Under the pieces are notes generated by a model that worked only from the letters and a program-made list of their open reading frames with translations, was not told where the DNA came from and searched no databases. A DNA stretch of 44,497 bases from Chloroflexota bacterium (GTDB lineage: Bacteria; Chloroflexota; Dehalococcoidia; Lucifugimonadales; Lucifugimonadaceae): positions 1-44,497 of the forward strand of contig PBDR01000028.1 in NCBI GenBank assembly GCA_002717385.1, read 5' to 3'. A program made the position numbers and the translations under genes. Below are positions 8,959 through 19,406 of the stretch, in pieces. Within the stretch, counting starts at the first letter, position 1, and the number at the start of each line of letters is the position of its first letter.

Positions 8959-9557
8959 TGGTTAATCAAGAAGATATTTCCAATCATATCAATCAACGTA
9001 CTATTTCTTCTTTAGTTCAAGATAAACCAGGAGTACTTTCTAGAATTGCAGGTTTATTTAGAAGAAGGGGATTTAATATAGTTAGTCTTGCAGTAGGTTC
9101 TTCAGAAATATCGGGTTTATCTCGAATGACTTTCGTCGTAGAAGGACCTGGTTCTGCATTAAGAACTGTTGCTGATCAACTTAAAAAATTAATTGATGTA
9201 GTTGAAGCTAAAGATATTACAGATAAAAATATTGTTTGGAGAGAATTGGCTTTAATAAAAGTTAATTCAAATAAAAAAAATCGTAGTGAAATTTTAGAAC
9301 TTGCAGAAATTTTTAGAGTGAACGTCATTGATATTGGAGTATCTAACCTTACAATGGAAATTACAGGTGGGAAAGAAAAAATTGATTCTTTAGTAGAATT
9401 ATTACGGAAGTTTGGTTTAAGAGAAGTCATTAGGACTGGTAGAGTTGCTACGTTAAGGGGAACATTGATTGAAGGTAAATCTGATGGTGAATTTCAATAT
9501 CAAACTAAATCAGGTGATGATTTATCTGAAACTTTTTTTGAAAGTGGTAGTGTGTAG
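8958..9557 (+). CDS. ilvN: Acetolactate synthase, small (regulatory) subunit
   Basis: A 199-aa protein with an N-terminal ACT domain (LVQDKPGVLSRIAGLFRRRGFNI) and the ALS small-subunit C-terminal domain (MEITGGKEKIDSLVELLRKFG). It binds IlvB and confers valine feedback in known members. The frame is open from a TTG at 8955, but ATG 8958 is the better start: it has GAGGAG at 8944-8949 and the TGATG junction with ilvB. The protein carries an acidic C-terminal tail after the conserved RTGRVATLRG. ilvC follows after 49 bases. Confidence 0.97.
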   Translation: MVNQEDISNHINQRTISSLVQDKPGVLSRIAGLFRRRGFNIVSLAVGSSEISGLSRMTFVVEGPGSALRTVADQLKKLIDVVEAKDITDKNIVWRELALIKVNSNKKNRSEILELAEIFRVNVIDIGVSNLTMEITGGKEKIDSLVELLRKFGLREVIRTGRVATLRGTLIEGKSDGEFQYQTKSGDDLSETFFESGSV

Positions 9558-9606
9558 TAGATAGATTTTCTAGGTAAAAATTAAATTTATGAAAGGATAA
9601 ATTAAT

Positions 9607-10605
9607 ATGGCAACCCTTTTTTATGATAATGATATAGATGATTCATTTTTGATAGATAAAACTATAGCTGTTTTAGGTTATGGTTCACAAGGACATGCTC
9701 ATGCTCTAAATCTTAAAGATAGTGGATATAAAGTGATAGTTGGTTTGTATGAAGGTAGTAAAAGTAAACATAAAGCTGAGAATGAAGGTTTAGAAGTTTT
9801 TTCAAATTCTGAAGCTGCAAAAAGGGCAGACCTAATATCCTTTTGTTTGCCAGATACGGTTCAATCAAAAGTATTTAATGAAGATATTAATCCAAATTTA
9901 CGTTCTGGTCAAATATTGTTATTCGCACATGGGTTTACAATTTTTTATAATCAGATTAAACCTCCAAATAATGTTGACGTAGTTATGATTGCACCAAAAG
10001 CTCCTGGTCATAGAGTTAGAGCTGTATATGAAAGAGGTTTGGGAGTCCCTTGTTTAGTTGCTGTTGATAAAGATTTTTCTGGGGAAGCAAAAAAAATAGC
10101 ATTAGCTTATGGTAAGGGAGTTGGTGGAGGAAGAGCAGGTATATTGGAAACCACGTTCAAAGAAGAAACTGAAACAGATTTATTTGGAGAACAGGCAGTT
10201 TTATGTGGAGGAGTTACTGAGCTGATTAAAGCTGGTTATGAAGTTTTAATTGAAGCAGGTTATGAACCTGAATCAGCATATTTTGAGGTTTTACATGAAC
10301 TTAAATTGATTGTTGATTTAATTTATCAAGGAGGTTTGGGTTATATGAGATATTCTGTAAGCGAAACTGCTGAGTATGGTGATTATACTAGAGGACCTAA
10401 AGTTATTGACGAAAAAGTAAAAGATAACATGAGAAACATACTTAAACAGATACAATCTGGTGAATTTGCCCGTGAGTGGATTGCTGAAAACGATGAAGGT
10501 TTACATAGGTTTAAACGATTACGTAAAGAAAATGAGGAACATCCAGTTGAAAAAGTCGGGAAAGAACTTAGGGATATGATGCCATGGTTGGAATCTACGA
10601 CTTGA
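9607..10605 (+). CDS. ilvC: Ketol-acid reductoisomerase (class I)
   Basis: Converts acetolactate to dihydroxyisovalerate with NADPH. It is 332 aa, the short class I form. The Rossmann segment is [18 protein letters not shown]; the metal and substrate residues lie in [16 protein letters not shown] and the C-terminal knot region ([14 protein letters not shown]). A GAAAGGA upstream of ATG 9607 serves as ribosome binding site. Third gene of the T-box-controlled operon. The next enzyme, dihydroxyacid dehydratase (ilvD), is not in this window. Confidence 0.98.
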   Translation: MATLFYDNDIDDSFLIDKTIAVLGYGSQGHAHALNLKDSGYKVIVGLYEGSKSKHKAENEGLEVFSNSEAAKRADLISFCLPDTVQSKVFNEDINPNLRSGQILLFAHGFTIFYNQIKPPNNVDVVMIAPKAPGHRVRAVYERGLGVPCLVAVDKDFSGEAKKIALAYGKGVGGGRAGILETTFKEETETDLFGEQAVLCGGVTELIKAGYEVLIEAGYEPESAYFEVLHELKLIVDLIYQGGLGYMRYSVSETAEYGDYTRGPKVIDEKVKDNMRNILKQIQSGEFAREWIAENDEGLHRFKRLRKENEEHPVEKVGKELRDMMPWLESTT

Positions 10606-10636
10606 TAAAAACTTAATAGAATTTTTAATACATGAT

Positions 10637-12193
10637 ATGAGCACTAAATTAAATAAAGATAAAGTAATAATTTTCGATACAACTTTAAGAGATGGTGAAC
10701 AGACTGCTGGAGCAGGTTTAACTGTTGATGAAAAAATGCGTATAGCTAAACAATTAGAGAAATTGAATGTTGATGTAATTGAGGCTGGATTTGCAGGGAG
10801 TTCACCTGGAGATTTTGAAGCGGTTAAAAGAATAGCTAATGAAATACATGGTCCTGTTGTAGCAACTTTAGCTAGAGCTTTACCTTCAGACATAGATATT
10901 GCAGCGAAGGCTTTGAAGGGTGTTCAGAATGCTAGAATTCATACTTTTCTTTCATCATCAGATGTTCATTTAATGCATCAAATGAGAAAGGATCGTGAAT
11001 CTATAATGATTATGGCAGTTGATGCGGTTAAGAGAGCAAAAGATTATTTGGAAGATGTTGAGTTTTCACCTATGGATGCAACAAGAACGGATCCTGGATA
11101 TTTATATGCAATTTTAGAGGAAGTCATTGAAGCAGGTGCGACTACAGTAAATATACCTGACACTGTTGGTTACTCTAATCCAAAAGAATTTGGTGCGTTA
11201 ATTAAATCTATTCAAGAAAATGTTTCTAATATACATAAGGCTACTATTTCCGTTCATTGTCACAATGATCTTGGTATGGCGACAGCTAATTCATTATCAG
11301 CTGTAAGTTCTGGTGCTAGACAAATTGAAGGATGTATAAATGGTCTAGGTGAAAGAGCAGGAAATGCTGCTTTAGAAGAAGTTATCATGGCTTTGTCAAC
11401 TAGATCAAATTTTTATAATTTATATACAGGAATAAATACTAAAGAAATAGGTTCTTCTTCCAGATTGATTAGTTCAATTTTTGGATTTCCTATTCAATAT
11501 AACAAAGCAATAGTTGGGCAAAATGCTTTTAGACATTCTTCGGGTATTCATCAGGATGCTTTTTTAAAGGAACGTACAACTTTCGAAATTATGGAACCGG
11601 AAAAAGTAGGGTGGAGAGGAGAAGCTTTAGTTTTAGGGAAACTTTCTGGGAGGGCAGGTCTAAGGTCAAGGCTAAGTGATTTGGGATATATTTTAGATGA
11701 TTATCAATTAAACGAAGTGTTTCAGGCATTTAAAGAACTGGCTGACAATAAACGAGAATTAACAGATCTTGATTTAGAAGCACTAATGTCAGAACAATAT
11801 AGGATATCTGATTCTCAAAGTAAATTTGAGGTTAGAACAGTTAAAGTCTTTTGTGGGAATTCTTCTGTTCCTGATGCTGAAATTTCATTATTATGTCCGA
11901 ATGGCAATGAGATTAATCAGAGCAGTGAAGGAACTGGACCTGTAGATGCAGTTTGTAAAGCAATAGATAAAATAACACAAATTGATGTTGAATTGACTGA
12001 ATTTTCGGTTAGTGCAGTTACAGAAGGGATAGATTCAATAGGGGAAGTTACAATAAGGATAGAAAAAGATGGTTCGATTTATTCTGGTAAGGGATCTGAT
12101 ACTGACATAGTGGTGGCATCTGCTAAGGCATATGTTAATGCGATTAATAGATTTCTTTCCATAGTTGATCAATCCAAAAATCCTATTATTTAA
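10637..12193 (+). CDS. leuA: 2-isopropylmalate synthase
   Basis: Condenses acetyl-CoA with 2-oxoisovalerate, the committed step to leucine. It is 518 aa. The DRE-TIM barrel begins [16 protein letters not shown], has metal-binding [11 protein letters not shown] and [15 protein letters not shown], then the linker [12 protein letters not shown], and ends with the LeuA allosteric dimer domain ([29 protein letters not shown]). That domain mediates leucine feedback in known enzymes. The downstream, convergent cimA gene encodes a paralogue; the GxHxDA region and normal length mark this one as leuA. It lies 31 bases after ilvC. Confidence 0.96.
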   Translation: MSTKLNKDKVIIFDTTLRDGEQTAGAGLTVDEKMRIAKQLEKLNVDVIEAGFAGSSPGDFEAVKRIANEIHGPVVATLARALPSDIDIAAKALKGVQNARIHTFLSSSDVHLMHQMRKDRESIMIMAVDAVKRAKDYLEDVEFSPMDATRTDPGYLYAILEEVIEAGATTVNIPDTVGYSNPKEFGALIKSIQENVSNIHKATISVHCHNDLGMATANSLSAVSSGARQIEGCINGLGERAGNAALEEVIMALSTRSNFYNLYTGINTKEIGSSSRLISSIFGFPIQYNKAIVGQNAFRHSSGIHQDAFLKERTTFEIMEPEKVGWRGEALVLGKLSGRAGLRSRLSDLGYILDDYQLNEVFQAFKELADNKRELTDLDLEALMSEQYRISDSQSKFEVRTVKVFCGNSSVPDAEISLLCPNGNEINQSSEGTGPVDAVCKAIDKITQIDVELTEFSVSAVTEGIDSIGEVTIRIEKDGSIYSGKGSDTDIVVASAKAYVNAINRFLSIVDQSKNPII

Positions 12194-12228
12194 AATTAAT
12201 CACTAAAAAAATATTTGGAGGAATTAAT

Positions 12229-13638
12229 ATGGGTAAAACTATGTTTGAAAAAATTTGGAATGAACATATAGTTTCAGAATCTGAAGGTGAACCAGCTCTT
12301 ATTTACATAGATTTACATCTTATTCATGAAGTTACATCACCTCAAGCTTTTGAGGGTTTAAGATTACAAAATCGTTCTGTGAGAAGACCAGAATTAACTA
12401 TTTCTACCGTCGATCATAATATCCCAACTGATGAAACACGTGACCAAGAAATTAAAGATCCTATAGCTCGTCAACAAGTTGAAGCTCTTCGAGAAAATTG
12501 TAGGGATTTTGGGATAACTTTATATGATGTTGATAATTCTTCTCAAGGGATAGTTCACGTAATAGGTCCTGAACAAGGCTATACTCAACCAGGAATGACA
12601 ATTGTGTGTGGAGATTCACACACATCTACCCATGGTGCATTTGGTGCATTGGCGTTTGGGATAGGAACATCTGAAGTTGAACATGTACTTGCTACTCAAA
12701 CTTTACGTCAGTATAAACCTAAAACTATGCAGATTGATTTTATTGGAGAAATTCCATTAGGGGTGTCAGCAAAAGATATGATTCTTGCAACGATAGGAAA
12801 AATAGGCACCGCAGGAGGAACCGGTCATGTTATCGAATATACAGGTGCACCTATAAAATCATTGAATATGGAAGGCAGAATGACTATATGCAATATGTCT
12901 ATAGAAGCAGGTGCGAGGGCGGGGATGATTTCAGCTGATGAAACTACATTTAAATGGATGAAAGGTAGGAAATTTGTTCCAAAAGGAACCGAATACGATA
13001 AAGTTTTAGAAAAGTGGGGAACATATAAGACTGATGAGGATGCAATTTATGATTCTAAAGTTCAAATAGACTGTAATGAGCTGGAGCCTTATGTTTCATG
13101 GGGTACCAATCCTGGACAAGTATGCAAAATTTCTGATTATGTACCTTACCCTGAAGATTTTGAAGATCAAGTTGATAAAGAATCTGCCTCTAGGGCGATT
13201 GATTATATGGGGCTAAAATCTGGAACCAAAATTCAAGATATTAAAATTGATAGAGCTTTTATAGGTTCCTGTACAAATGCAAGGCTTGATGATTTAAGAG
13301 AAGCAGCTAAATTGGTTAAAGGGAAAAAAGTTTCTAATCACGTTAGGGCACAAGTGATGCCTGGATCTACTTTGACCAAAATATTAGCAGAAAAAGAAGG
13401 GTTAGATTCAATTTTTATCGAAGCTGGTTTTGAATGGCGGAATTCAGGTTGTTCTATGTGCCTTGGTATGAATCCTGATATTTTATCACCTGAAGAAAGA
13501 TGTGCGTCTACTTCTAATAGAAATTTTGAAGGTCGTCAAGGAAAGGGAGGCCGAACTCATTTGGTTAGTCCTACAATGGCAGCGGCAGCAGCAATAGAAG
13601 GTACTTTTGTTGATGTTCGAAATTGGGGGATTGAATAA
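12229..13638 (+). CDS. leuC: 3-isopropylmalate dehydratase, large subunit
   Basis: An aconitase-family enzyme that, with LeuD, isomerises 2- to 3-isopropylmalate. It is 469 aa, the length of the enterobacterial-type LeuC rather than the ~420-aa archaeal type. The [4Fe-4S] cysteines lie in [14 protein letters not shown] and [12 protein letters not shown]; substrate motifs include [26 protein letters not shown]. The ribosome binding site GGAGG upstream of ATG 12229 is strong. leuC and leuD are normally adjacent; here a membrane-protein gene lies between them. Confidence 0.97.
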   Translation: MGKTMFEKIWNEHIVSESEGEPALIYIDLHLIHEVTSPQAFEGLRLQNRSVRRPELTISTVDHNIPTDETRDQEIKDPIARQQVEALRENCRDFGITLYDVDNSSQGIVHVIGPEQGYTQPGMTIVCGDSHTSTHGAFGALAFGIGTSEVEHVLATQTLRQYKPKTMQIDFIGEIPLGVSAKDMILATIGKIGTAGGTGHVIEYTGAPIKSLNMEGRMTICNMSIEAGARAGMISADETTFKWMKGRKFVPKGTEYDKVLEKWGTYKTDEDAIYDSKVQIDCNELEPYVSWGTNPGQVCKISDYVPYPEDFEDQVDKESASRAIDYMGLKSGTKIQDIKIDRAFIGSCTNARLDDLREAAKLVKGKKVSNHVRAQVMPGSTLTKILAEKEGLDSIFIEAGFEWRNSGCSMCLGMNPDILSPEERCASTSNRNFEGRQGKGGRTHLVSPTMAAAAAIEGTFVDVRNWGIE

Positions 13639-13643
13639 TAATT

Positions 13644-14579
13644 TTGAAAAGAAACTTGTTCAGAAAAATATCTGGTAGAGAAGAACTTGATCGGATCAAA
13701 TCTAAGAGATATGATCCGTACTCTTATGAATCTAATTCATCTAATATTTTATGGTTATCTATCTTTCTTTTTTTATGGTCAATTTGTAGTTTAATTTTAT
13801 CTTTTCAAGACTTAAATTTAAGATCTATGTTTATCAATTGGGAATCAAAAGGTATTAATACTCTACCACCATCTACTTTTGATCCTGAGGGTCTTATTGA
13901 ATTTTCAAAAAAAGAAGGAATAAATTGTGTAGATATTCGGTCTATAGTTAATGAGATGAATGAATGTTCAATAACGTTGGGTTATTATAGTAAATTTTCC
14001 AATGCTCAAGATATTTCCTTAATTATATTTTTTATAATAGTGGTAATTTTATTTATATGTATTTTCCTTTTTGGATCTTTCATACACAGAGCTTCAAGAA
14101 ATTTATTAACATTACAAACTAAAGATCAACGTTTTTCTCCTGAAATGTCTGTAATTTGGTTTTTTGTTCCAATAATGAATTTTTTTCGTCCGTGGCAAAT
14201 AATAAAGGAATTATTTAAAGGTAGTGATCCAGGCGTAGATGCCTCTATGAATTGGAAAACAGAAGGGTTGATACATTATAGTGTACATCTTTGGGGCCTT
14301 TTTTATTTTTTAGTGTGGATTTTTAATCCTGTTACGGTGTCTAGAATTTGGTTTAATGAAATAAATAATATGAGTGATGTAATTATTGCTTATAATGCTT
14401 TAGTGGTTTCAGATATTTTTTTAGTTATTTTAGGATTTTTAGCTATTTTAGTAACAATTAAATTACATCTATTGCAACAATATAAAAGGGAATTAGTTGG
14501 GTTCATCAAAGTACAACCAAAGATTCCTGTTGATCCAATCGAAAAATTATTGAATGATATTGATAAAAAGTCAAAATGA
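13644..14579 (+). CDS. DUF4328-family membrane protein inserted between leuC and leuD
   Basis: A 311-aa integral membrane protein with hydrophobic segments near residues 33-53, 124-146, 170-185, 205-225 and 250-275. The signature HRASRNLLTLQTKDQRFSP...WFFVPIMNFFRPWQI...LFKGSDP matches the DUF4328 pattern, whose function is unknown. It starts 5 bases after leuC with a TTG and a poor ribosome binding site, and ends 26 bases before leuD, so it must be transcribed with the leucine genes. A role in branched-chain amino acid transport or export is conceivable from position only. Confidence 0.75.
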   Translation: MKRNLFRKISGREELDRIKSKRYDPYSYESNSSNILWLSIFLFLWSICSLILSFQDLNLRSMFINWESKGINTLPPSTFDPEGLIEFSKKEGINCVDIRSIVNEMNECSITLGYYSKFSNAQDISLIIFFIIVVILFICIFLFGSFIHRASRNLLTLQTKDQRFSPEMSVIWFFVPIMNFFRPWQIIKELFKGSDPGVDASMNWKTEGLIHYSVHLWGLFYFLVWIFNPVTVSRIWFNEINNMSDVIIAYNALVVSDIFLVILGFLAILVTIKLHLLQQYKRELVGFIKVQPKIPVDPIEKLLNDIDKKSK

Positions 14580-14605
14580 TATAAGAGTTAATAAAAGGAA
14601 AGCAA

Positions 14606-15202
14606 ATGGAAAAGTTTTATAAACATGAAGGCATTGTTGCACCTCTAGATAGGGCAAATGTTGACACAGATCAAATAATACCAAAACAATTTTTAAAAAG
14701 AATTGAACGTACAGGATTTGGGGAGTATGCTTTTTTTGATTGGAGATATCTTGAAGATGGTGTACTTAATCCAGATTTTATTCTTAATAAACCTAAATAT
14801 AAAAATGCGACAATTTTGGTTTCTGGAAAAAATTTTGGATCTGGATCTTCAAGAGAACATGCTCCTTGGGCACTTTTTGAAATGGGTTTTAAAGTAATTA
14901 TTGCTCCTAGCTTTGCTGATATTTTTAGAAATAACTGCATGCAAAATGGATTATTAACTATTACATTAGATATTTCCATGGTAGATCAAATAATGGCTAA
15001 TTCTATAAAGGAAAATAATTATTTAATTAAAGTTAATTTGGAAGAGCAATCTATTAAAGATGATTATGGTTTTACTTCAAAATTTAATATAGATCCTTTT
15101 CGAAAAGAATGTTTAATCGAAGGATTTGATGATATTGATTTATCTTTTAAATTACAAGATAAAATTGAAAAATTTGAATCTAATAGAATTTCAAGATGGT
15201 AA
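14606..15202 (+). CDS. leuD: 3-isopropylmalate dehydratase, small subunit
   Basis: The swivel-domain partner of LeuC. It is 198 aa, the long bacterial type matching the long LeuC upstream. Diagnostic segments are VDTDQIIPKQFLKRIERTGFG, GKNFGSGSSREHAPWAL and APSFADIFRNNCMQNG. ATG 14606 has AAAAGGAAAG upstream. It is separated from leuC only by the DUF4328 gene, and 86 bases precede leuB. Confidence 0.97.
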   Translation: MEKFYKHEGIVAPLDRANVDTDQIIPKQFLKRIERTGFGEYAFFDWRYLEDGVLNPDFILNKPKYKNATILVSGKNFGSGSSREHAPWALFEMGFKVIIAPSFADIFRNNCMQNGLLTITLDISMVDQIMANSIKENNYLIKVNLEEQSIKDDYGFTSKFNIDPFRKECLIEGFDDIDLSFKLQDKIEKFESNRISRW

Positions 15203-15288
15203 AAAAATCCTGATTCTATAATTACATGATAAAATTTTATATAAGAATTAATTTAGATATACACTAGTGTTTTTTTGAGTAGGAAGTT

Positions 15289-16407
15289 ATGGAAGCAAGA
15301 ATAGCAATTTTAGGTGGGGATGGTATTGGTCCTGAAGTTACAGCAGAATCTGTTAGAGTTTTGGATGCTGTAGCTGATAGGTTCGGACATGATTTTACAT
15401 ATGTTGCAGGTAGAGTAGGAGGTAATGCAATAGATGAATATGGTACATCATTACCTCAAGATTCTTTGAATTTAGTTCTTGGTGCTGACGCAGTTCTTTT
15501 TGGTGCTGTTGGTGGTCCAAAATGGGATAATCCAGAAATACCAATCAGACCTGAAGATGGGATATTAAAATTACGTAAAAATTTAGGACTTTTTGCAAAT
15601 TTACGACCATGTAAAATTTATCCTCAGTTGATAGATTCTTCTCCATTAAAACCTGAACGAATTCAGAATGTTGACTTTATTATTGTAAGAGAATTAACTG
15701 GTGGATTATATTTTGGTAAACCAAAAAGGAAGTGGGAAAACAGTCGAGGTAGAAGGGCTGTTGATACTTTAGCATACACTGAAAAAGAGATTGAAAGAGT
15801 TGTAAGAGTTGCTTTTGAATTAGCTAGGCGTAGAAGAAAAGTTTTGCATTCTGTTGATAAAATGAATGTAATGGAAACCTCACGTTTATGGAGAGAAGTT
15901 ACATCAGAACTTTCAGTAGAATTTCATGATGTCGAATTACATCATATGTTAGCGGATAATGCTGCTATACAAATAGTGACTAATCCTTCAATTTTTGATG
16001 TTATAGTAACTGAGAACATGTTTGGGGATATTTTATCCGATGAAGCTGCTGTCATTGGAGGATCTATGGGTATGCTGCCATCAGCATCATTGGCTGCTGC
16101 ACCTCCTACAGATGGGAAAAAAAGAAGAAGGGGAGGGAAACCTGCCTTATATGAGCCTATTCATGGTTCTGCTCCAGATATAACTGGACGTGGAATTGCT
16201 AATCCTATGGCATCTATCTTAAGTGCCGCAATGATGTTGAGATGGTCCTTTGGATTGCAAGAAGAAGCAGATGCTATTGAGGCATCTATAAATGGGGCTA
16301 TTTCTGATGGTTACAGGACAGTAGATATTTCTAATGGTGGGGGCAATGTAATGGGGACATCTCAAATTGGTGATATGATAGCGGGTCGGATAAGAATGAA
16401 TAGATAA
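15289..16407 (+). CDS. leuB: 3-isopropylmalate dehydrogenase
   Basis: Oxidatively decarboxylates 3-isopropylmalate with NAD+. It is 372 aa. Recognised segments: GGDGIGPEV at the N-terminus, REL(T)GGLYFGKP, the catalytic lysine in VDKMNV, NMFGDILSDEAAVIGGSMGMLPSAS, and YEPIHGSAPDITGRG. A short basic stretch, KKRRRGGK, at residues 277-284 replaces the usual acidic/neutral loop before YEPIHGSAPD and is odd for the family. AGGAAG lies just upstream of ATG 15289. Last gene of the operon; it converges on cimA with a 6-base gap and no visible terminator. Confidence 0.97.
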   Translation: MEARIAILGGDGIGPEVTAESVRVLDAVADRFGHDFTYVAGRVGGNAIDEYGTSLPQDSLNLVLGADAVLFGAVGGPKWDNPEIPIRPEDGILKLRKNLGLFANLRPCKIYPQLIDSSPLKPERIQNVDFIIVRELTGGLYFGKPKRKWENSRGRRAVDTLAYTEKEIERVVRVAFELARRRRKVLHSVDKMNVMETSRLWREVTSELSVEFHDVELHHMLADNAAIQIVTNPSIFDVIVTENMFGDILSDEAAVIGGSMGMLPSASLAAAPPTDGKKRRRGGKPALYEPIHGSAPDITGRGIANPMASILSAAMMLRWSFGLQEEADAIEASINGAISDGYRTVDISNGGGNVMGTSQIGDMIAGRIRMNR

Positions 16408-16413
16408 TTAAAC

Positions 16414-18036
16414 TTAAACTAATTTTCTATTTATATCGTTATTAATTAGCCACCATTCTATACTATCGGATAATGCCATCCACGATGCTTCAATGATATT
16501 TGAAGATGCTCCCACAGTTTGCCAAACTTTTCTGTCATCGGCTGATTCTATTAATACCCTGACAATAGCACCAGTACCGTTTTCTTCATTAACTACCCTA
16601 ACTTTGTAATCAGTTAGCCTAATTTTTTCTATTGACGGATAGAAATTTATTAATCCTTTTCGTAATGCTTTATCTAATGCATCAATTGGTCCATTTCCTT
16701 CAGCTACTGTATGTCGGATATCTTGATCCACTTGAATTTTTACTGTAGCTTCTGAGAGCATAGGGTGTTCATTTCGATCATTCCTCCAACCAGATCCAAA
16801 AGATGATCTTCTTTTATTTTCAACAATTACCATAAAATCTATGAGAGTGAATGCAGGTTCATAGTTTGGTGTGTGCTTGTAAAGAATTAAATCTAAAGAA
16901 GCTTCTGTTCCTTCATATGTAAATCCTTTAGCTTCGTTTTGTTTTATAAGATTTACTATTTTATTTGCATCTTTCACATCAATTAATTCATTCAAATTTA
17001 AATCTGATACACGTTTTAGAATATTACTTTTTCCTGAAAGTTCAGAAACTACCATTCCTGATAAATTACCTACAATTTTAGGGTCTATATGTTGATATGC
17101 ATTTTGTATTTTTTGTGTAGCTGAAGCGTGTAGACCCCCTTTATGGGTAAATGCACTTGAACCTACAAATGGTTGAAAAGGGAAAGGTCTCCTATTGACC
17201 CTTTCTGAAACAAAATTTGAAACTTCAGTTAGAGAAGAAATTTTACTTTTTTGGATTGTTTCATATCCCATTTTTAGTGAAAGATTTCCTATAATACTTA
17301 TCATATTTGCATTACCTGTACGTTCGCCATATCCATTTACACATGCTTGAATGTGTGAAGCTCCAGATTCTACTGCTGCTAAAGATGAAGCTACAGCGGT
17401 ATCTGTATCATTATGGGTATGTATTCCCAGGATTGTATCACTTATAGAAGATTTTACTTTCGAAACAATTTTACCTATTTCGTCAGGTAATGTTCCACCA
17501 TTTGTATCACACAAAATTATACGTTTAGCTCCCGCATTAATGGCGACTTTGAGAGATTGAATTGAGTATTCTGGATTTTCTTTGTAACCATCAAAAAAAT
17601 GTTCTGCATCAAAAAAAACTTCTCTATTATTTTGTGTAAGAAATTTTATCGAATCTTCAATCATAGATAAATTTTCTTCTAATGTGGTTTCTAGAATTTT
17701 TTCTACTTGAAATGCTGAAGATTTTCCAACTAACGTTAATATCTTAGCTTTACTTTTTAACAAGGCTATTATTGATTGGTCTTTGGCTACATGGGTATTA
17801 GCTTTTCTTGTATTTCCAAATGCTGCAATTTTGGCATTTTTTAATTTAATTTCAAAGATTTTTTTAAAGTATTCATCATCTTTTGGGTTTGCACCAGCAT
17901 AACCTCCTTCAATGAAATCAACCCCTAAGTCATCAAGCTTTATAGTAATTGCAATTTTATCTTCAACTGAAAGAGAAATTCCCTGTTGCTGAGTCCCATC
18001 TCTTAATGTAGTATCATAAAGTTCTAATTTATTCAT
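16414..18036 (-). CDS. cimA: (R)-citramalate synthase
   Basis: Condenses pyruvate with acetyl-CoA to citramalate, which LeuCD and LeuB convert to 2-oxobutyrate, giving isoleucine without threonine deaminase. It is 540 aa, a normal CimA length. It opens ELYDTTLRDGTQQQGISLSVEDK, has the metal site GIHTHNDTDTAVA and NGYGERTGNANM, and the linker SSAFTHKGGLHASA characteristic of CimA. A C-terminal LeuA_dimer-type domain (GPIDALDKALRKGL) follows. The LeuCDB enzymes encoded on the opposite strand are probably shared. Its divergent neighbour is the DUF3090 gene, 95 bases away. Confidence 0.94.
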   Translation of the reverse strand: MNKLELYDTTLRDGTQQQGISLSVEDKIAITIKLDDLGVDFIEGGYAGANPKDDEYFKKIFEIKLKNAKIAAFGNTRKANTHVAKDQSIIALLKSKAKILTLVGKSSAFQVEKILETTLEENLSMIEDSIKFLTQNNREVFFDAEHFFDGYKENPEYSIQSLKVAINAGAKRIILCDTNGGTLPDEIGKIVSKVKSSISDTILGIHTHNDTDTAVASSLAAVESGASHIQACVNGYGERTGNANMISIIGNLSLKMGYETIQKSKISSLTEVSNFVSERVNRRPFPFQPFVGSSAFTHKGGLHASATQKIQNAYQHIDPKIVGNLSGMVVSELSGKSNILKRVSDLNLNELIDVKDANKIVNLIKQNEAKGFTYEGTEASLDLILYKHTPNYEPAFTLIDFMVIVENKRRSSFGSGWRNDRNEHPMLSEATVKIQVDQDIRHTVAEGNGPIDALDKALRKGLINFYPSIEKIRLTDYKVRVVNEENGTGAIVRVLIESADDRKVWQTVGASSNIIEASWMALSDSIEWWLINNDINRKLV

Positions 18037-18131
18037 AATTTAATAATAATAAAATCTACGTGGATTATTTATTTTTTATTTAGGTTTTATATCAGTTATG
18101 ATTAAAAAAAGAGAGATTTTTTTTAATTTAA

Positions 18132-18644
18132 ATGAAACATTTTATAGGAATATGTGACCATATTTTAGCTGATTCTGTTGGTAAACCTGGTAAACGAACT
18201 TTCAAAATTTATGCTAAATCTAATGATGGGATTTTGACTATTTGGATGGAAAAAGACAGTTTGTTTCAAATTGGGATTTCATTGGCACAATTTATTGCGA
18301 CTAATTCAGAGCCTGTTTCCAAGAGTAAATTTAGTTCTTTAAAGGTAGAAATAAGTTCAATTAGAGATTTGGAATTCCGTACTGAAGATATTTCTCTTTC
18401 ACATGAACCTGACAGTGATATTTTCACTGTTTTTTCTTCTGGATATATTAGAGATGATCAATTTGTAGATTCCTCGTTTTCTTTTTCTAGAGAACTTGCG
18501 GGACAATTATCTAAACAAATTTTAAAAGTTGTTTCTTCTGGAAGAAAGCCCTGTTTTTTATGTGGTATTCCTTTAAATCCAGAATCTGCTCATATATGCG
18601 TTAAGCTTAATGGTTATTCAGTCAAATCAAATTCTAATACATAA
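18132..18644 (+). CDS. DUF3090-family protein with C-terminal zinc-ribbon-like motif
   Basis: A 170-aa soluble protein matching the DUF3090 family known from actinobacteria and chloroflexi: GKRTFKIYAKSNDGILTIWMEKDSLFQIG, LEFRTEDISLSHEPDSDIF near the middle, and a C-terminal C141-x2-C144 ... H154-x-C156 motif followed by NGY. The four ligands could bind zinc. The function is not established. It is followed 14 bases later by an SCO1664-type kinase-fold gene, the usual neighbour of this family, so the two most likely form one pathway. Confidence 0.85.
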   Translation: MKHFIGICDHILADSVGKPGKRTFKIYAKSNDGILTIWMEKDSLFQIGISLAQFIATNSEPVSKSKFSSLKVEISSIRDLEFRTEDISLSHEPDSDIFTVFSSGYIRDDQFVDSSFSFSRELAGQLSKQILKVVSSGRKPCFLCGIPLNPESAHICVKLNGYSVKSNSNT

Positions 18645-18658
18645 TTACGGTTATTTTT

Positions 18659-19396
18659 TTGAAAGATTTTGAAGAAGTTATTTTTAAATTAAGTAACTGG
18701 AATTTTAAACGTATTAGTAAAATTCCTGAAGGTTCTAATTATGTTTTTCTTGTTCAACTTGAGCCAAATTTAAAAAAAAATAAAACTGACGAAGAATTAT
18801 ATGCAGTATATAAACCTCTTTCTGGCGAAAAACCGCTGATGGATTTTCCAATAGGATCTCTTCATAATCGTGAAAAATTTTCTTGGATCATTTCACTTAA
18901 ATTGGGATGGCCAAAACTTCCTCCGTTGGTCATTAGAAATGGTCCATATGGAATTGGTAGTTTGCAATTATTTATAGAATCTCATCCTAAAAAAAATTAT
19001 TTTACTGAGCGAAAATCTAGATTAAAGGATTTTATGAAAATCGCAGCATTTGATGTCCTTATTAATAATTCTGATAGAAAAGCAGGTTCATGTCTGATTG
19101 ATTTGAATTCATCACAAATTTGGGCTATTGATCATGGTCTTACGTTTAATTATTTTGCAAATATTCGCACTGTAATGTTTGAATTTATAGGACAAGAATA
19201 TTCAGATCAAATTATAGATGATATCAGCAGTTTGATTTTTTTATTAGAGAATGATCAATCATTTTTTTTAAATGCTACTATGTATGTAAATGAATTAGAA
19301 TTAAAATTACTTATAAAGAGAGGGAAAAATATGCTTCGAGAGGGTTTGTTCCCTTCTTTAGATCCATATGTGAATGTTCCATGGCCATTAGTATAA
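18659..19396 (+). CDS. SCO1664-family protein with phosphatidylinositol 3/4-kinase-like fold
   Basis: A 245-aa protein. It has an ATP-lysine motif YAVYKPLSGEKPL, then a catalytic-loop-like FDVLINNSDRKAGSCLID and a metal-binding AIDHGLTF (D-H-G in place of DFG), as in the PI3/4-kinase-like group to which SCO1664 proteins belong. Key Asp, Asn and Lys residues are present, so it may be an active small-molecule, lipid or protein kinase; the substrate is unknown. The start is TTG at 18659 with no clear ribosome binding site, so the true start could differ. It is co-oriented with DUF3090 and converges on an inositol-monophosphatase-family gene. Confidence 0.8.
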   Translation: MKDFEEVIFKLSNWNFKRISKIPEGSNYVFLVQLEPNLKKNKTDEELYAVYKPLSGEKPLMDFPIGSLHNREKFSWIISLKLGWPKLPPLVIRNGPYGIGSLQLFIESHPKKNYFTERKSRLKDFMKIAAFDVLINNSDRKAGSCLIDLNSSQIWAIDHGLTFNYFANIRTVMFEFIGQEYSDQIIDDISSLIFLLENDQSFFLNATMYVNELELKLLIKRGKNMLREGLFPSLDPYVNVPWPLV

Positions 19397-19406
19397 CCGC
19401 CTAATG

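Noticed and set aside
15261-15277. ACACTAGTGT palindrome followed by a T-run, as a terminator before leuB
   Set aside because: The palindrome is only 10 bp with no loop and would not form a stable hairpin. It lies 19 bases before leuB, where a terminator would cut the operon.
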